The notes under the pieces: generated by a model | The model's input: the letters and a program-made list of their open reading frames with translations, nothing else | Told to the model about the DNA's origin: nothing | Database searches by the model: none | Part shown: positions 47,838 to 58,079 of the stretch, piece after piece | Layout of the letters: every line of letters starts with the position of its first letter | Position numbering within the stretch: position 1 is the first letter of the stretch | Translations under genes and position numbers: made by a program | Source of the DNA: Hedera helix | Taxonomy: Eukaryota; Streptophyta; Magnoliopsida; Apiales; Araliaceae | Reading direction: 5' to 3' | Assembly (NCBI GenBank): GCA_947179155.2 | Contig: OX359282.1 | Location: 3,278,001 to 3,342,000 of the forward strand | Length of the DNA stretch: 64,000 bases

Positions 47838-48308
47838 ATGGCAACCACACACAATAGTGTCACCCCCAAGTTGCAAATTGAAGCAGCACAAACTGTGGTA
47901 CCAATTACAACAACCGATCCAAGGGAATCCCGGAAAATATTGGTGGGCAATAATGGTTCAAGTCCGGGTATTTTCCGGTGGAGGTTCCATATGATTCTTT
48001 ACCATAAAAAGGCGTCCGTCGAGGATTCCGGCTGGCTGTTGGCCGGGTGGATCAAGGAGTCGCTAGGGCACGTGCTGGCGGAGCAACCACTTTTTGCGGG
48101 GAGGGTAAGGAGGGTGAAGGGTGGTGGTGATGGAGAGCTAGAGATTGTTCCGAATGATAGCGGTGTTAGATTATTCGAGACACGAATTCCGATGGGATTG
48201 GAGGAGTTTCTTGATTTGGAAAATAGGGAAGAAGTTGAAGGTCAACTGGTTTATTGGGAGGATATTGATGCACAAAATCCTCAGTTTTGCCCGCTATTTT
48301 ATGTTCAG
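47838..48308 (+). CDS. BAHD acyltransferase-like protein, exon 1
   Basis: The ATG at 47838 is in good context (AAAATGGC) and starts a 157-codon exon ending in phase 0 at CAG|GTAAGT (48308/48309). It encodes the N-terminal half of a BAHD-type fold: IFRWRFHMILYHKKA (about residues 45-60), WIKESLGHVLAEQPLFAGRVRR (about 71-92, the conserved LAGR-like helix of BAHD enzymes, where LSxxLxxYYPLAGR is usual), GELEIVPNDSGVRLFE, and FCPLFYVQ at the junction. Joined to exon 2 (54147) the protein has 370 residues, short against the 420-460 usual in the family. BAHD enzymes transfer acyl groups from CoA thioesters to plant metabolites in the cytosol. The catalytic motifs are missing (see exon 2), so an enzymatic role is doubtful. 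No signal peptide. Confidence 0.85.
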
Positions 48309-51300
48309 GTAAGTCTGACATATGTCACATATTTTATTTTCCCTTATTATATATCGAATGCATGAGAATGTAGACTAATTTAAAGCAAAATTGGTCGTAT
48401 GTTACTTAGAAGGGTAAATACTGTGTGTCATTGTGGCATACAGATGAATAGACAAGCACTACAAATACCAACAAATATAGGATTGCCTTTTTTTAGCAAA
48501 AGACAAAATTAATTTTATTTTGAAAATAAATACTGAAATCCAAAAGAATAACTTCTTGAATCAAATTTGAAATCATAAAGAAAAATCTTGACCTCTCTAC
48601 TGTAATTTTTTACTTCCAAACTGTATTTCACACGTGATTGAGTAACGCAAATGGCTTTGAAAAACCCAAATCTAAAAATCTTGAACTACAAGAAGTTTTG
48701 TACAGAATTGAAAGCGGGTGCAAATATAATCCAACCCCACAAAAATTATTGTTGAGCAAAACTGTTGTTATTTCTTCTTCACGTAAAGCCACACAAAAAA
48801 GGCTCAAAATTCCTCTATACAAAACTCACTTCCATCACCAAAAAGTCGTACAATGAACTGATCATCCAACCCCACATATCATCATTAACAGCTCACAACA
48901 ACAAACAAGAAAAAAAACCACCTGAAATCCTCATCCACTCGCCTTACACTCCCTCTCAATCAAGAACCACCCAAAAATACTTAAAAGCCATAAGAAGCAA
49001 AAGGCACTCAACCTATCAAAACCTGCAAAAAACAGTAAATCCAAAAAACATCCTCAAACAAATATTCTCACTCTCAAAGGTAGGAATATCTACATCATGT
49101 TATTTGTATTACCTTAGTTGTATCTAAGTCGGTACATATGTGACAGACCCGGCCTCAGTAATCTCCGATAAATTCAATCCGGAGTCCATCAATTTACATA
49201 ACATCAAACACAGAACTCAACTCTTCTTGTCTATCTATACAACTCCTATCAATCTTAAACTTATTTGTGAATCATAAAGAAACACATCTACATAAGCAAA
49301 ATAATTACTCAACAAATATATACTACTACATTTAACCAAGATTTTAATTACAATTATTTATTTATTAGAATTCTACTAAAAATCACGTTATTCAAAAATT
49401 CAACTACATTTATTGATTGAAATACCATATAAGTTTCACAACGTTAATGAATATGATAATTCATTTTCACAACACACCAAACTACACATTGTACCAACTG
49501 ATCTCCCCGTTGAGTTTATTTCAAGCCGTCCACCATCTGTGTTTTGACAATATTGAGTTTATTTATTAATCCGATAGCCACAACCATCATTGACAAACCA
49601 TCATTAATAGATCCACAATTATTTATTTATAAATTAAATCCCCATGACAACTACAAAATCATATAACTACATAATTGAGCCAATTCGCTTGACTTACCCA
49701 CATATTTACCACTTTTAGTAGTCCACTGCACATGATTGATACGATTATAAATCTAACTCGATTCAACACAACTAAATCATAGTTAGATCAATACACACTA
49801 ACTCTCCACACATACAGATAATTCAATTTTAATTACGTAAATCAACAATCAATACATATAAAACATATAATGTAAGTAATATAACTTACATACCTCCAAT
49901 AGAGTTACTAAATCACCAGTTCCACACAATTATAACAGTCTAGCTTACATTGTTTCAAATGGCCACATAAACACGTAACATAATTCAATTACAAATTTAT
50001 TACACAAATGCATATAAGCATTACACAATAAGTAATATCCCGTATCTCTAGTATTACAACATCCCAGTTCGACTTTTGGCTTCCAAATAATTAGGTCAAA
50101 TCGGCTCGTTTCGATCCAAAACCTTAATTCAAAGTTCACAAACATATTTTAGTGATATATTAACATGATCCACGTCTCGACACCCCCACAAGTCCACTAA
50201 ACATTCCAAAACCTATAAAATATTATTTTAGACTTTTTAACTAATTTTCATATATAATTTTTGGATTATTCGACAATTTTCTATAATTATTTTTATTTAT
50301 CAAAGCTATCGTTTAATAGCTTGAAAATATAAATACTACCTCCACATATTTTTCAATCTTGAAAATACCCCAAATATTTATCCTATATTATTATAAGATT
50401 TTTTACCAAATTTTATAATTCTCTATCATTCACATAATTTTTTTATAAATTTTCGCTTTTTTAAACTAACTTTAATTAGCTTAAAAATACAATAAATACT
50501 CCTACTCTTCCAAAATTTACCAACCTTTTTCAATAATCTTCTAATATTATTTTGAAATTACTGTAAAAATTTAAATTCAAAATTATTTATCGATATTTAA
50601 TTATAATTTTCCATAATTTCTGATTTAGAAAATTCATAATTAATTCTCCGTATTTTATGAAGTCACTTAAAACTATCCAACAATTAGTAGAGCATCAAAC
50701 AAAAACTCCTCACACCAATTTTACCTCAAACCAATCATCGGAAATTTAACTATAAATTTTTAAAATTTTGAAACTTCAAAAATTTATAATAATTATTCTG
50801 CTTATCCTAAAATTATGAATAATATGTTCATTTTGCATGAAATTTAATTCTCTACAATATCTTAATACAATATTTATCCAAATTCTGCCTCAAACATAGA
50901 GAAATGGGCTTGCCATAAAAGTTTGCCTTAGGCAAAATTCTGTTCATCTTTTCTGGCGATCTAGCCCTCGTTTCTGGGCTAATTATTGCCCTTTTTTCTA
51001 GGCAAAAATGATCTACTACATCCCACGGTGTCATACGTATAATTAGAATTTAAAATGGAGTTTGTTTGGCCTTCCAAATACGATCTACAATTAGTTCTCC
51101 CATAACGTGTCAGCGAACCTTCTCTCTTGTTTTGTCAATATTTCTTGGTCATTTATCTGTCCCTTTTTATTTGTTTCATTTCAGGAGAAACTTTCCTACA
51201 ATTTAGCATGAAATATATGGCTTAAAAACGGCCTAAACCATCGATCATGCCCACCACCTCCGTTATTATCATGGGTGAGGAGGGTTTCCTCGACCAAAAA

Positions 51301-51422
51301 CTTAGTTTCCCCCCATTTTATCACCAAAAATCTTGTATAATCATCTAACAATTATATGAATACAAAAGAAGATAAATAAGTTAGAATTACCTGCTATGGA
51401 GATTGATTTTCTCCCCTCTACG

Positions 51423-51480
51423 CCCACCCGTCTCTCTCTCTCTCTCTCTACTCCTTCCATTTTTCTTTCTCTTACCCCAC

Positions 51481-51555
<75 letters not shown>
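51423..51555. repeat. (CT)n, (TA)n, (GA)n compound microsatellite
   Basis: CT run near 51431-51450, TA run at about 51484-51530, GA run at 51531-51554. Confidence 0.95.
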
Positions 51556-51560
<5 letters not shown>

Positions 51561-51600
51561 CAAGTGCATACCCCCTAATTTTACATACCAAGCATACTCC

Positions 51601-51716
51601 CTTTTAACGACGGACCGGGCGATGGTTTGGTCTATCGCCATAGGCGACGGACAAACATATAGCAACGGGCCGAACCTATGGTGACGGACCAAATCGTCGC
51701 CCGATCCGTCACTAAA
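51601..51716. repeat. Fold-back repeat with GACGGACC/GGTCCGTC arms
   Basis: AACGACGGACCGGGCGATGG at the left is inverted at the right (complement GTGACGGATCGGGCGACGAT), continuing into TTTGGTC arms. Imperfect, about 116 bp, GC-rich against the surrounding DNA. Similar words recur near 51825-51865. Confidence 0.75.
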
Positions 51717-51757
51717 TGGGGTCTACTTGGTATATAAAATAAAGGGATATACATTTG

Positions 51758-51762
<5 letters not shown>

Positions 51763-51788
<26 letters not shown>

Positions 51789-51789
51789 A
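51763..51789. repeat. (CT)n microsatellite
   Basis: A run of CT dinucleotides. Confidence 0.95.
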
Positions 51790-51913
51790 AAAATAGTTCA
51801 ACCGTTGACATAGACTAAAAATATCTACGGTGATGGTTGAACCGTCGCTGTTGCCCAAAATCATCGTCGTCATAGCCGACTGTGCACCACATAGTTGTGT
51901 ATATGCATTTTCC

Positions 51914-51916
<3 letters not shown>

Positions 51917-51970
<54 letters not shown>
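51917..51970. repeat. (TA)n microsatellite
   Basis: TA dinucleotides interrupted once by ACATA. Confidence 0.95.
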
Positions 51971-52300
51971 GGGATGAAGCCATATAGGAGGTAGTGGGGT
52001 CAATTGACCCCACTGAATTTTTCTTTTTTTTGTTTTATAATATATGGAAAAATTTGAAAATTTTAAATGTTATATACAAATTGATCTCATTGAAATTTTG
52101 TAAAAGTTTTAATATACGGGATCAAATTAAAATTTTATAACTTTTTTACTTAAGTCTCAATTTCATATCATTCCTACTTTCTCTACATATGTATATTCAT
52201 ATAATCTTCTTAAACTAATTAATAATTTATTTTATATTATTTTTTGAAGAATTAATTATCTATAAATAATTTATTTTTTTTAAATCTATTATAGGTCAAT

Positions 52301-52302
52301 GT

Positions 52303-52370
<68 letters not shown>
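52301..52370. repeat. (GT)n(TA)n microsatellite
   Basis: GT units to about 52324 followed by TA units to 52370. Confidence 0.95.
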
Positions 52371-52374
<4 letters not shown>

Positions 52375-53356
52375 TAACAATTATTATATTATCATTGTAA
52401 TCAAATTTATGTTTTATTTATGCAATCAAAAATATAAAATTATTCAAAAAAATAGCTCAGGCGCTGCCCTTGAACTCTGCTAAGGCGCTGCCTTGAACTC
52501 TGCTAAATTTATTAGAAACTCATAATTTGATCCCACTAAAAAAAAACTCTGGCGTCGTCATTGTATATATATGAGTAACAAGAAAGTCCAGCAACGCAAC
52601 ACTTCTTGTCACCTCCTTCTATCTTCAGTCCTCCTCACTCTCCACGTTGGCCGACATAGGATAAAGGTTATTTTTTTCAATTTGAAAGTTTTCAAAGTAA
52701 AAACATAATAAAATAATATTTTACTATTATTTTCTTCCAAAAATATCCTTATCATGTTTACTATTGATTCTTAATGAAATCGATGTTCTGATGGTCACGA
52801 TGACTTCCGTTTCATCAAATTTACCATCAAATTCAAAAAAAAAAATATTAACTTTAAAAGTAAACTATTGACTTTGACTATAAAAGTCATTTTTTACACC
52901 CCCATCGTGTCTATAGTTATTTTCTACTAAATTGACATTCCTAACTCATCGATAAAATTCATGTCTCGAAATTTCACCCCAAAATTAAATTAGGGTTTTC
53001 AACCCTTAAGGCATTTTGGTCATTTCATGCCAAAATTCCGACTCGGCTTATTCCACTTATTTTCATTGCTTTGAATCCACCCACAACGTCCATTCCACCA
53101 CTTGGAACTCCGATTGGTCAAAATCACGACAATCGATTGTCCAATTCTACACAAACTCTGATTATTGATCGATTTAAGATTTTTGATCGACGATTCTCGA
53201 TTCACTCTATATACGATTATATTAATCGTTACGCATCATTATTACGTTATAATTACATAATACAGTCGATTTAGGGCTAGAATATTATATTTATATTACA
53301 ACATATAGCACAACTCATTTAAAACTAAGGTACACAATAATGAAACAATCTCGTTA

Positions 53357-53500
53357 TGCTCCCTCCATTCAATTTTGTCTGTCCTAGTTTGAAAATACAT
53401 GTTTATTAAGAAAAAAAATTATCTCCAAATTAACCATATTAATTACGTTATTGTCATCTTGTTTGTTTTAATTAATCTTTTAACTTTTTCTTGGAATAAT

Positions 53501-53541
<41 letters not shown>

Positions 53542-53642
53542 ATATGGTTGTGCTTTCAATGTCAAAGTTAATAGTGTTATTTTTTTTCAATGTATTTCGT
53601 GTTATTTTGAATGAATTTTTTAATAAAATTAAATGAAGGTAG
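53357..53642. mobile_element. Stowaway-like MITE in the intron
   Basis: The left end TGCTCCCTCCATTCAATTTT and the right-end complement CTACCTTCATTTAATTTT, with TA flanks at 53355-53356 and 53643-53644. Contains a (GA)n run at about 53507-53537. Noncoding. Confidence 0.6.
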
Positions 53643-54146
53643 TATTAGAAAATATGGTCAAAACTTGTATTAAAATAGAAAGAGGGAAAATAAATTTGGA
53701 CAAACTATAAAAGAAATTAAGAGAAGTAAACTTGGATGCAGAGACTATAATGATACTCTCTTGTCCTCTAATAAAGTATACTATATTTTTTGTTGATTTT
53801 TTCTTTTTTGTTCTTCATTTTTGAATAGTAAATTTAATCATTTAAAGTTTAATAGCCAAAAAAAATATTTATACTTAAGTGTCATGTCCAAAATTTGTAT
53901 TTGGAAAAAAATAACAATAAAAAGTACTTTTTTATAATATAATATTGATAACTTTAGATTTACATATAAGAATTATATATATATATGTCAAGTCAGCATA
54001 CAGACAAACAGGCACAACGGCATGGTGTAAATTTGTGAGCATTTATGGTTAAGTATACTCGACTGTATATCAAGTCGGTATAAATTATAGCATTTTCCTA
54101 CATATAATATTGTCTAAACCAGAGATTTTTTCACAACATTTTACAG

Positions 54147-54788
54147 GTGACAAACTTCAAATGTGGCAGCTACTCAATTGGGTTAAGTTGCAGCCTTCTT
54201 CTAGCAGATCCCTCAGTTATGACAAACTTCCTCAGCAGATGGACCAATCTCCACAATAATATTGTCACAAAATCCGAAAACCCCAAAATACCCATATTTT
54301 ACCTCCCAACTCTCGGAAAAACCAGCTCTTCCCTTACTTATCCTAATAACTCAATTTCTACCAAAAATCATGCTAAAACTTTTATCTTCAAGTTTTCATC
54401 ACAAAATTCGAGTATGGAATTTCACGAGGCTGTTGCAATGTCATGCATTGAGGATGCAGAGGGAAAACTCGGTAAAAAAATGGCTGCAAATATTTCTTTA
54501 ATAGTGAAAGAACGTTCTGAAGATATTATTAAAGTAATGAGTTGGTCGAAACAAGAAATTTTTACTCAGAATTTTTCCGGCTTTAAGAATGAAATTACTA
54601 GTACAAATTGGGATTACTTAGGGGCGGATGGATCAATAAGTTTTAATGTGGGGAATAAACCTGTCTGCGTTTCGTGTTGGATTAGTTCACTAGTTGATGA
54701 AGGGCTTGTGATTATATTTCCATCTGCTCATGAGGGCAAACCTGGAATAAAAATTATTGTCGCTGTTACGGATGATATTATTGCTTAG
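54147..54788 (+). CDS. BAHD acyltransferase-like protein, exon 2
   Basis: Phase-0 exon after TTTTACAG; 213 codons, stop TAG at 54786-54788. It opens VTNFKCGSYSIGLSCSLLLA, the strand that carries HxxxDG in active BAHD enzymes (FxCGGxxxGxxxxHxxxDG). Here the Asp of LLLADP is kept but the catalytic His position is Leu and the Gly is Pro. The C-terminal half keeps FHEAVAMSCIEDAEGK, a helix-rich region, and ends VSCWISSLVDEGLVIIFPSAHEGKPGIKIIVAVTDD-like sequence (about residues 330-366). The DFGWG structural motif is absent at the place expected (VNKPVCVS region). It looks like an intact, non-catalytic BAHD relative, comparable in concept to CER2-like proteins. The alternative is a recent pseudogene without stops. 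Confidence 0.85.
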   Translation: MTNFKCGSYSIGLSCSLLLADPSVMTNFLSRWTNLHNNIVTKSENPKIPIFYLPTLGKTSSSLTYPNNSISTKNHAKTFIFKFSSQNSSMEFHEAVAMSCIEDAEGKLGKKMAANISLIVKERSEDIIKVMSWSKQEIFTQNFSGFKNEITSTNWDYLGADGSISFNVGNKPVCVSCWISSLVDEGLVIIFPSAHEGKPGIKIIVAVTDDIIA

Positions 54789-54810
54789 GAAACTTTGTTG
54801 GGGGCAAAGA

Positions 54811-54816
54811 AATAAA
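54811..54816 (+). terminator. Polyadenylation signal of the BAHD-like gene
   Basis: AATAAA 23 bp after the stop codon. Confidence 0.5.
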
Positions 54817-55095
54817 TGTTATATTTTGCTACATTTTGAATTTCTTTTATTGAAATTATCTTTTCATAATAACCCATTAAGATCTTGATACCGATTATAA
54901 CGGCAATGTTTGTTTTGTTTTTTCAATTTGGTTGTAAATTTGTTAGAGAATTACTTTTAGAGAAACTTAACAATGTTGTTTGCACGTGCTCTTAAAAATG
55001 TATTATAATTTCCTCTATTACACGTATTCTTTAATTTATTTCACCACATATTTAATTAGAGATGTTCAATCGATTCGATTTTTTCGGTTCAACTA

Positions 55096-55362
55096 TTGGA
55101 CAAATGGTGCTCTGTAGATGCATTATATTTTATTGAAGTTGATCGGTTGCTCCTCCCAGGAGGGTACCTAGTCATCTCTGGTCCCCCTGTACAGTGGGCT
55201 AAACAAGAAAAGGAATGGGCCAATCTCCAGGAAGTTGCTAGATTATTATGTTATGAGCTTATTGTAGTGTATGGGAATAGTGTAATCTGGAAAAGGACTA
55301 GTAATGCAACTACTTTGACAAATACAAATAGAATTAAGATAGTGCGACCGACCAATGAATAG
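55096..55362 (+). pseudogene. C-terminal fragment of a PMT-type methyltransferase
   Basis: The sequence reads YFIEVDRLLLPGGYLVISGP, PVQWAKQEKEWANLQEVARL and LCYELIVVYGNSVIWKR. This is the conserved region after the SAM-binding core of plant Golgi PMT proteins (DUF248/QUASIMODO-like putative methyltransferases, acting on pectin). Intact members have several hundred residues; here only about 80 codons remain, without the upstream SAM-binding part or membrane anchor. The plus-strand homology starts abruptly at about 55100. It is a fragment, possibly carried in by a transposon or by DNA repair. Confidence 0.8.
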
Positions 55363-55959
55363 ACCCAAATGAGAAATACACTAGCCCAAACAATATTTGT
55401 AGATTACCAAAGTAGTTGAGGCCAAATATAATATTTATTTTTTTAGTATTTTTTACTCTTTTCTAGTGAAATTTGGGATTAAATCACTTGTAAATAGAAT
55501 GGAAAGAATATATTGTCTTGGAATGATTATTAATTGTGATTTACTTTATATGAATGAGTTTTTTATGATGGATATTAGTTGTGTTTTATTTTATATGGAT
55601 TGATATTATAAACAATATGAAAAATTAATTAATAGGTTCACATATTTTATTTATTTCTCCTATGTATGCTTTAGTAGAACATATAAAAAGGACAAATTTA
55701 AGAAAGAACTTAACAATAAATTATTATTTTTTATAATTTATTTTTTATTTATTTATTTTTATAATGGATACTAGTTGTACTTTATTTTATATGAATATAT
55801 TTAATTATGTTAATTTTTTAATATTGAAAACAATACGAAAACAATAATTATCTAAATATTAGTTTTTAAATTTTAACACAAATAAAATATGAATTCAATA
55901 TGTTAACCAAACAAAAGAATTATTTTGTTTTAGTATTGAATTTTATTGGTTTTCAATTC
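55363..55959. other. AT-rich spacer before the tandem array
   Basis: No gene recognised. The array starts abruptly at 55960 after AATTC (a potential TSD whose partner would lie beyond the window). Confidence 0.6.
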
Positions 55960-57468
55960 TGTTGACTTTGTCATATTCTAAACCTAATGTTTTGACGATG
56001 ATTTATTATGGATGCTAAATTCTTTATTGTGAATTTCAGGGAATTATCTCAAGGAATACTTGTTGAAGTGTTCAAGAAGATTGAAGAATGGATTTGAACT
56101 TTAAGAATTTTATGTAAGGTCGTTACAAATATTTAATTTTTCAACTTAAGGCTCTAGGACATTTTATGTGTGCATATCATATGTTTACTGGTTTTAATAC
56201 TAACTAATATTCATGTTTATCTTATGAGTTAGTATGAATAATGTTGTCCAAATATTTAAATGGGTATCAGTGGATATAAAGCTTGAGTTACTTTGTACTT
56301 CGTGCATAATATTTTGAAAAGTACAAATCTCGATATTAGTGTATATGATAATGATGATATCTACTAAAAGGGGTCATGATTACTTGTTACAGATATGCTG
56401 AACATTTTAAATGTACCGTGTATATGTACAATTTGTCTTTCCAAGTAAAAAGGATTATATGAGATATGTTTTGACCAGATATTGTTATTCAAATGCCACG
56501 GTTATATTGTTGAGATATGTTTTGACCGGATATTGTGCTAACAAGTTTTATCTCTTTATGAGATAAGGTTTATGAATAACGGAATTGATATCTCTCTAAG
56601 CAGTAACGGTATTATTTCATATGGCTATAAATTGCATATGGATTTTTCTACCGAGATATGATTTTACAGAACACTGATTACATATTGGAAAAATCATTTT
56701 TGTGCAAACTGCTATTTGGGCTATTGGAAATTCTGATCAAGCATATTTCTGTGAGATTTAAATTGGTAATATCTTTTTATTATTAATTGATCATTGCATA
56801 CATTAACTGAGCCTTATATTGTTAAATTGATTATTTGCTTTGATCACTAGACCTCTAAATTTGTATCTATCTGATCTTTGTTTATTTAAACTAAGTGATT
56901 GTCTAAAGGAATTTAATCCAAGTGTGGATTAAGAATTGTTTTACAAACAGAGTTAAGGAAGCAGAGGTGTTTGAGGAGTGCATAGGTGCACAAGGAGCAA
57001 AAGTGCTCAAGAGAATTTAAGAATTCATTTAACCTGTTTTGTAAAAGGTGTCACTTTGTAATTGAGAGAAATATATATAAAGTGAGTCTCCAATACTAGT
57101 TGGTATTGGACGTGGAGTAGGCTATTATTATAGAGGGTAATAGCTGAACCACGTAAAAATCCTGGTGTTGATTTTATTGCTTGTTATTATTTTTCACACT
57201 AGATAATCGTTTATCTCAAACAATAAAATCTGAAATATTCACAGATAATTTATTTACACCGTGTATTTTCTTTAAGTAATATTTTCAGCCAAGAAATTTT
57301 CATTGATTTAAAAGAAAGTTTTCAATTCGGTAGACCATATTAATACAGCAAGCTATATTCATTAAAACAGTAAACTGAATTCAGAAAAACAAAAAAGTTT
57401 TTCATAGTTTGTTCTCACACTTATTCAACTCCCCATTCTAAGTGTGCCTTATCTAAATTTCATTTGCA
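55960..57468 (+). repeat. Inferred LTR of unit 1 (copia-like)
   Basis: Starts TGTTGACTTTG; the end at TAAATTTCA (57468) is inferred. Copia/SIRE-like marks in the last part are the hairpins CCAATAC/GTATTGG (57090-57109) and ACGTGG/CCACGT (57110-57154) with GTGGAGTAGGC and GAACCACGTA, and ATTCAACTCCCCATTCTAAGTG near the end. A TATATATAA TATA-like box lies at about 57072-57080. Repeated in units 2-4 at 58080-59588, 60200-61708 and 62320-63875. Confidence 0.55.
57090..57154 (+). promoter_or_regulatory. Paired hairpins in the LTR-like part
   Basis: CCAATAC...GTATTGG and ACGTGG...CCACGT (the latter enclosing CTATTA...TAATAG) lie just downstream of the TATA-like box. They are plausible R-region or polyadenylation structures, found in every unit. 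Confidence 0.5.
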
Positions 57469-57486
57469 GGTTTTGAATTACACACC

Positions 57487-57867
57487 ATGACTATGGTTGA
57501 AGCACTGCAACGCAAATTTAATCGAAATACTTGTCAGTTGAGTCAGGAAATGAAGTTTGTCAGTTATCAGCTCGGGGAGTTTGCCGAATTTATGGCAACA
57601 CGGTTTAACGATGTTGGACGGAAATTACATTTTCAGTCTATGCAGTCCCCTATTCCTGAAGGGCCAATGTGTAATTGGCTAGCCGAATTCAAGGATGATT
57701 TTCTCGACATGCCACTTCCTCCATCAACTTTTATTCCAAGACCGTCCCGTTTTGCCGATGATCTTTCTGTGGAAGAACGACTTCATCGGATTCGTTATCG
57801 TTCTTATTTCACTAAACGTGCTGAAACAGTGTTCATATTGAGGAACTTGACTAATTGTTTTCACTGA
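57487..57867 (+). CDS. 126-aa ORF of unknown function, unit 1
   Basis: The ATG at 57487 follows TTTGCAGGTTTTGAATTACACACC. The protein has no family I recognise. Visible features: an N-terminal helix-like part (VEALQRKFNRNTCQLSQEMK), then a Pro-rich block (PLPPSTFIPRPSRFADD, about residues 78-94) and a basic end (RLHRIRYRSYFTKRAE). Residue 59 is Gly in this copy and Trp in the others (GGG versus TGG). It sits between the inferred LTR and purine tracts at about 57875, 58040 and 58070. It could be a remnant of an envelope-like or gag region of a copia element, or a host exon captured by the element. Confidence 0.5.
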   Translation: MTMVEALQRKFNRNTCQLSQEMKFVSYQLGEFAEFMATRFNDVGRKLHFQSMQSPIPEGPMCNWLAEFKDDFLDMPLPPSTFIPRPSRFADDLSVEERLHRIRYRSYFTKRAETVFILRNLTNCFH

Positions 57868-58065
57868 TGACAAAGGGGGAGACAACCTGAATGAAGATTT
57901 GTTTTTATGTTTATGTTTTCAGACTATTTTATTTGTGTGTTTTGGTTGATTCTGATGGATGATTCGGTTTGATGTTTTTAATGGTTTATTAATATATTTT
58001 AAATGCAAAATGTTTTTAAGATATATGCATGAATTAAGGGGGAGTTAAGATTTGTTGTCATCATC

Positions 58066-58079
58066 AAAAAGGGGGAGAA
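58066..58079 (+). other. Polypurine tract before unit 2
   Basis: AAAAAGGGGGAGAA abuts the next TGTTGACTTTG; identical tracts precede units 3 (60186-60199) and 4 (62306-62319). Confidence 0.75.

Larger units (their letters stand above)
49139..53300 (-). mobile_element. Candidate solo LTR with internal insertions in the intron
   Basis: On the minus strand the segment begins TGTAATATAAATATA and ends GGCCGGGTCTGTCACA, similar in form to the LTR end GGGGGTGTCACA at 9797. It is flanked by ACATA at 49134-49138 and 53301-53305. The AT-rich ACATA match could be chance, and the middle contains other repeats, so this is tentative. Confidence 0.4.
48309..54146 (+). other. 5.8 kb intron of the BAHD-like gene
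   Basis: GTAAGT donor, TTTTACAG acceptor. Joins the two exons in frame. It is packed with repeats (candidate solo LTR 49139-53300, a fold-back at 51601-51716, several microsatellites, a MITE at 53357-53642). Open frames inside it (for example 48638-49127) show no recognisable similarity and are not called. Confidence 0.8.

Noticed and set aside
48638..49127. Intronic ORFs resembling a Lys/Pro-rich protein
   Set aside because: No family recognised, overlapping frames, and located inside the intron of the BAHD-like gene without splice support.
51387..52483. ORFs with Tyr-Ile repeats
   Set aside because: Translations of (TA)n and (GA)n microsatellites.
53763..53960. Possible additional MITE starting CTCTCTTGTCCTCTAATAAA
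   Set aside because: No convincing inverted right end or TA flank was found.
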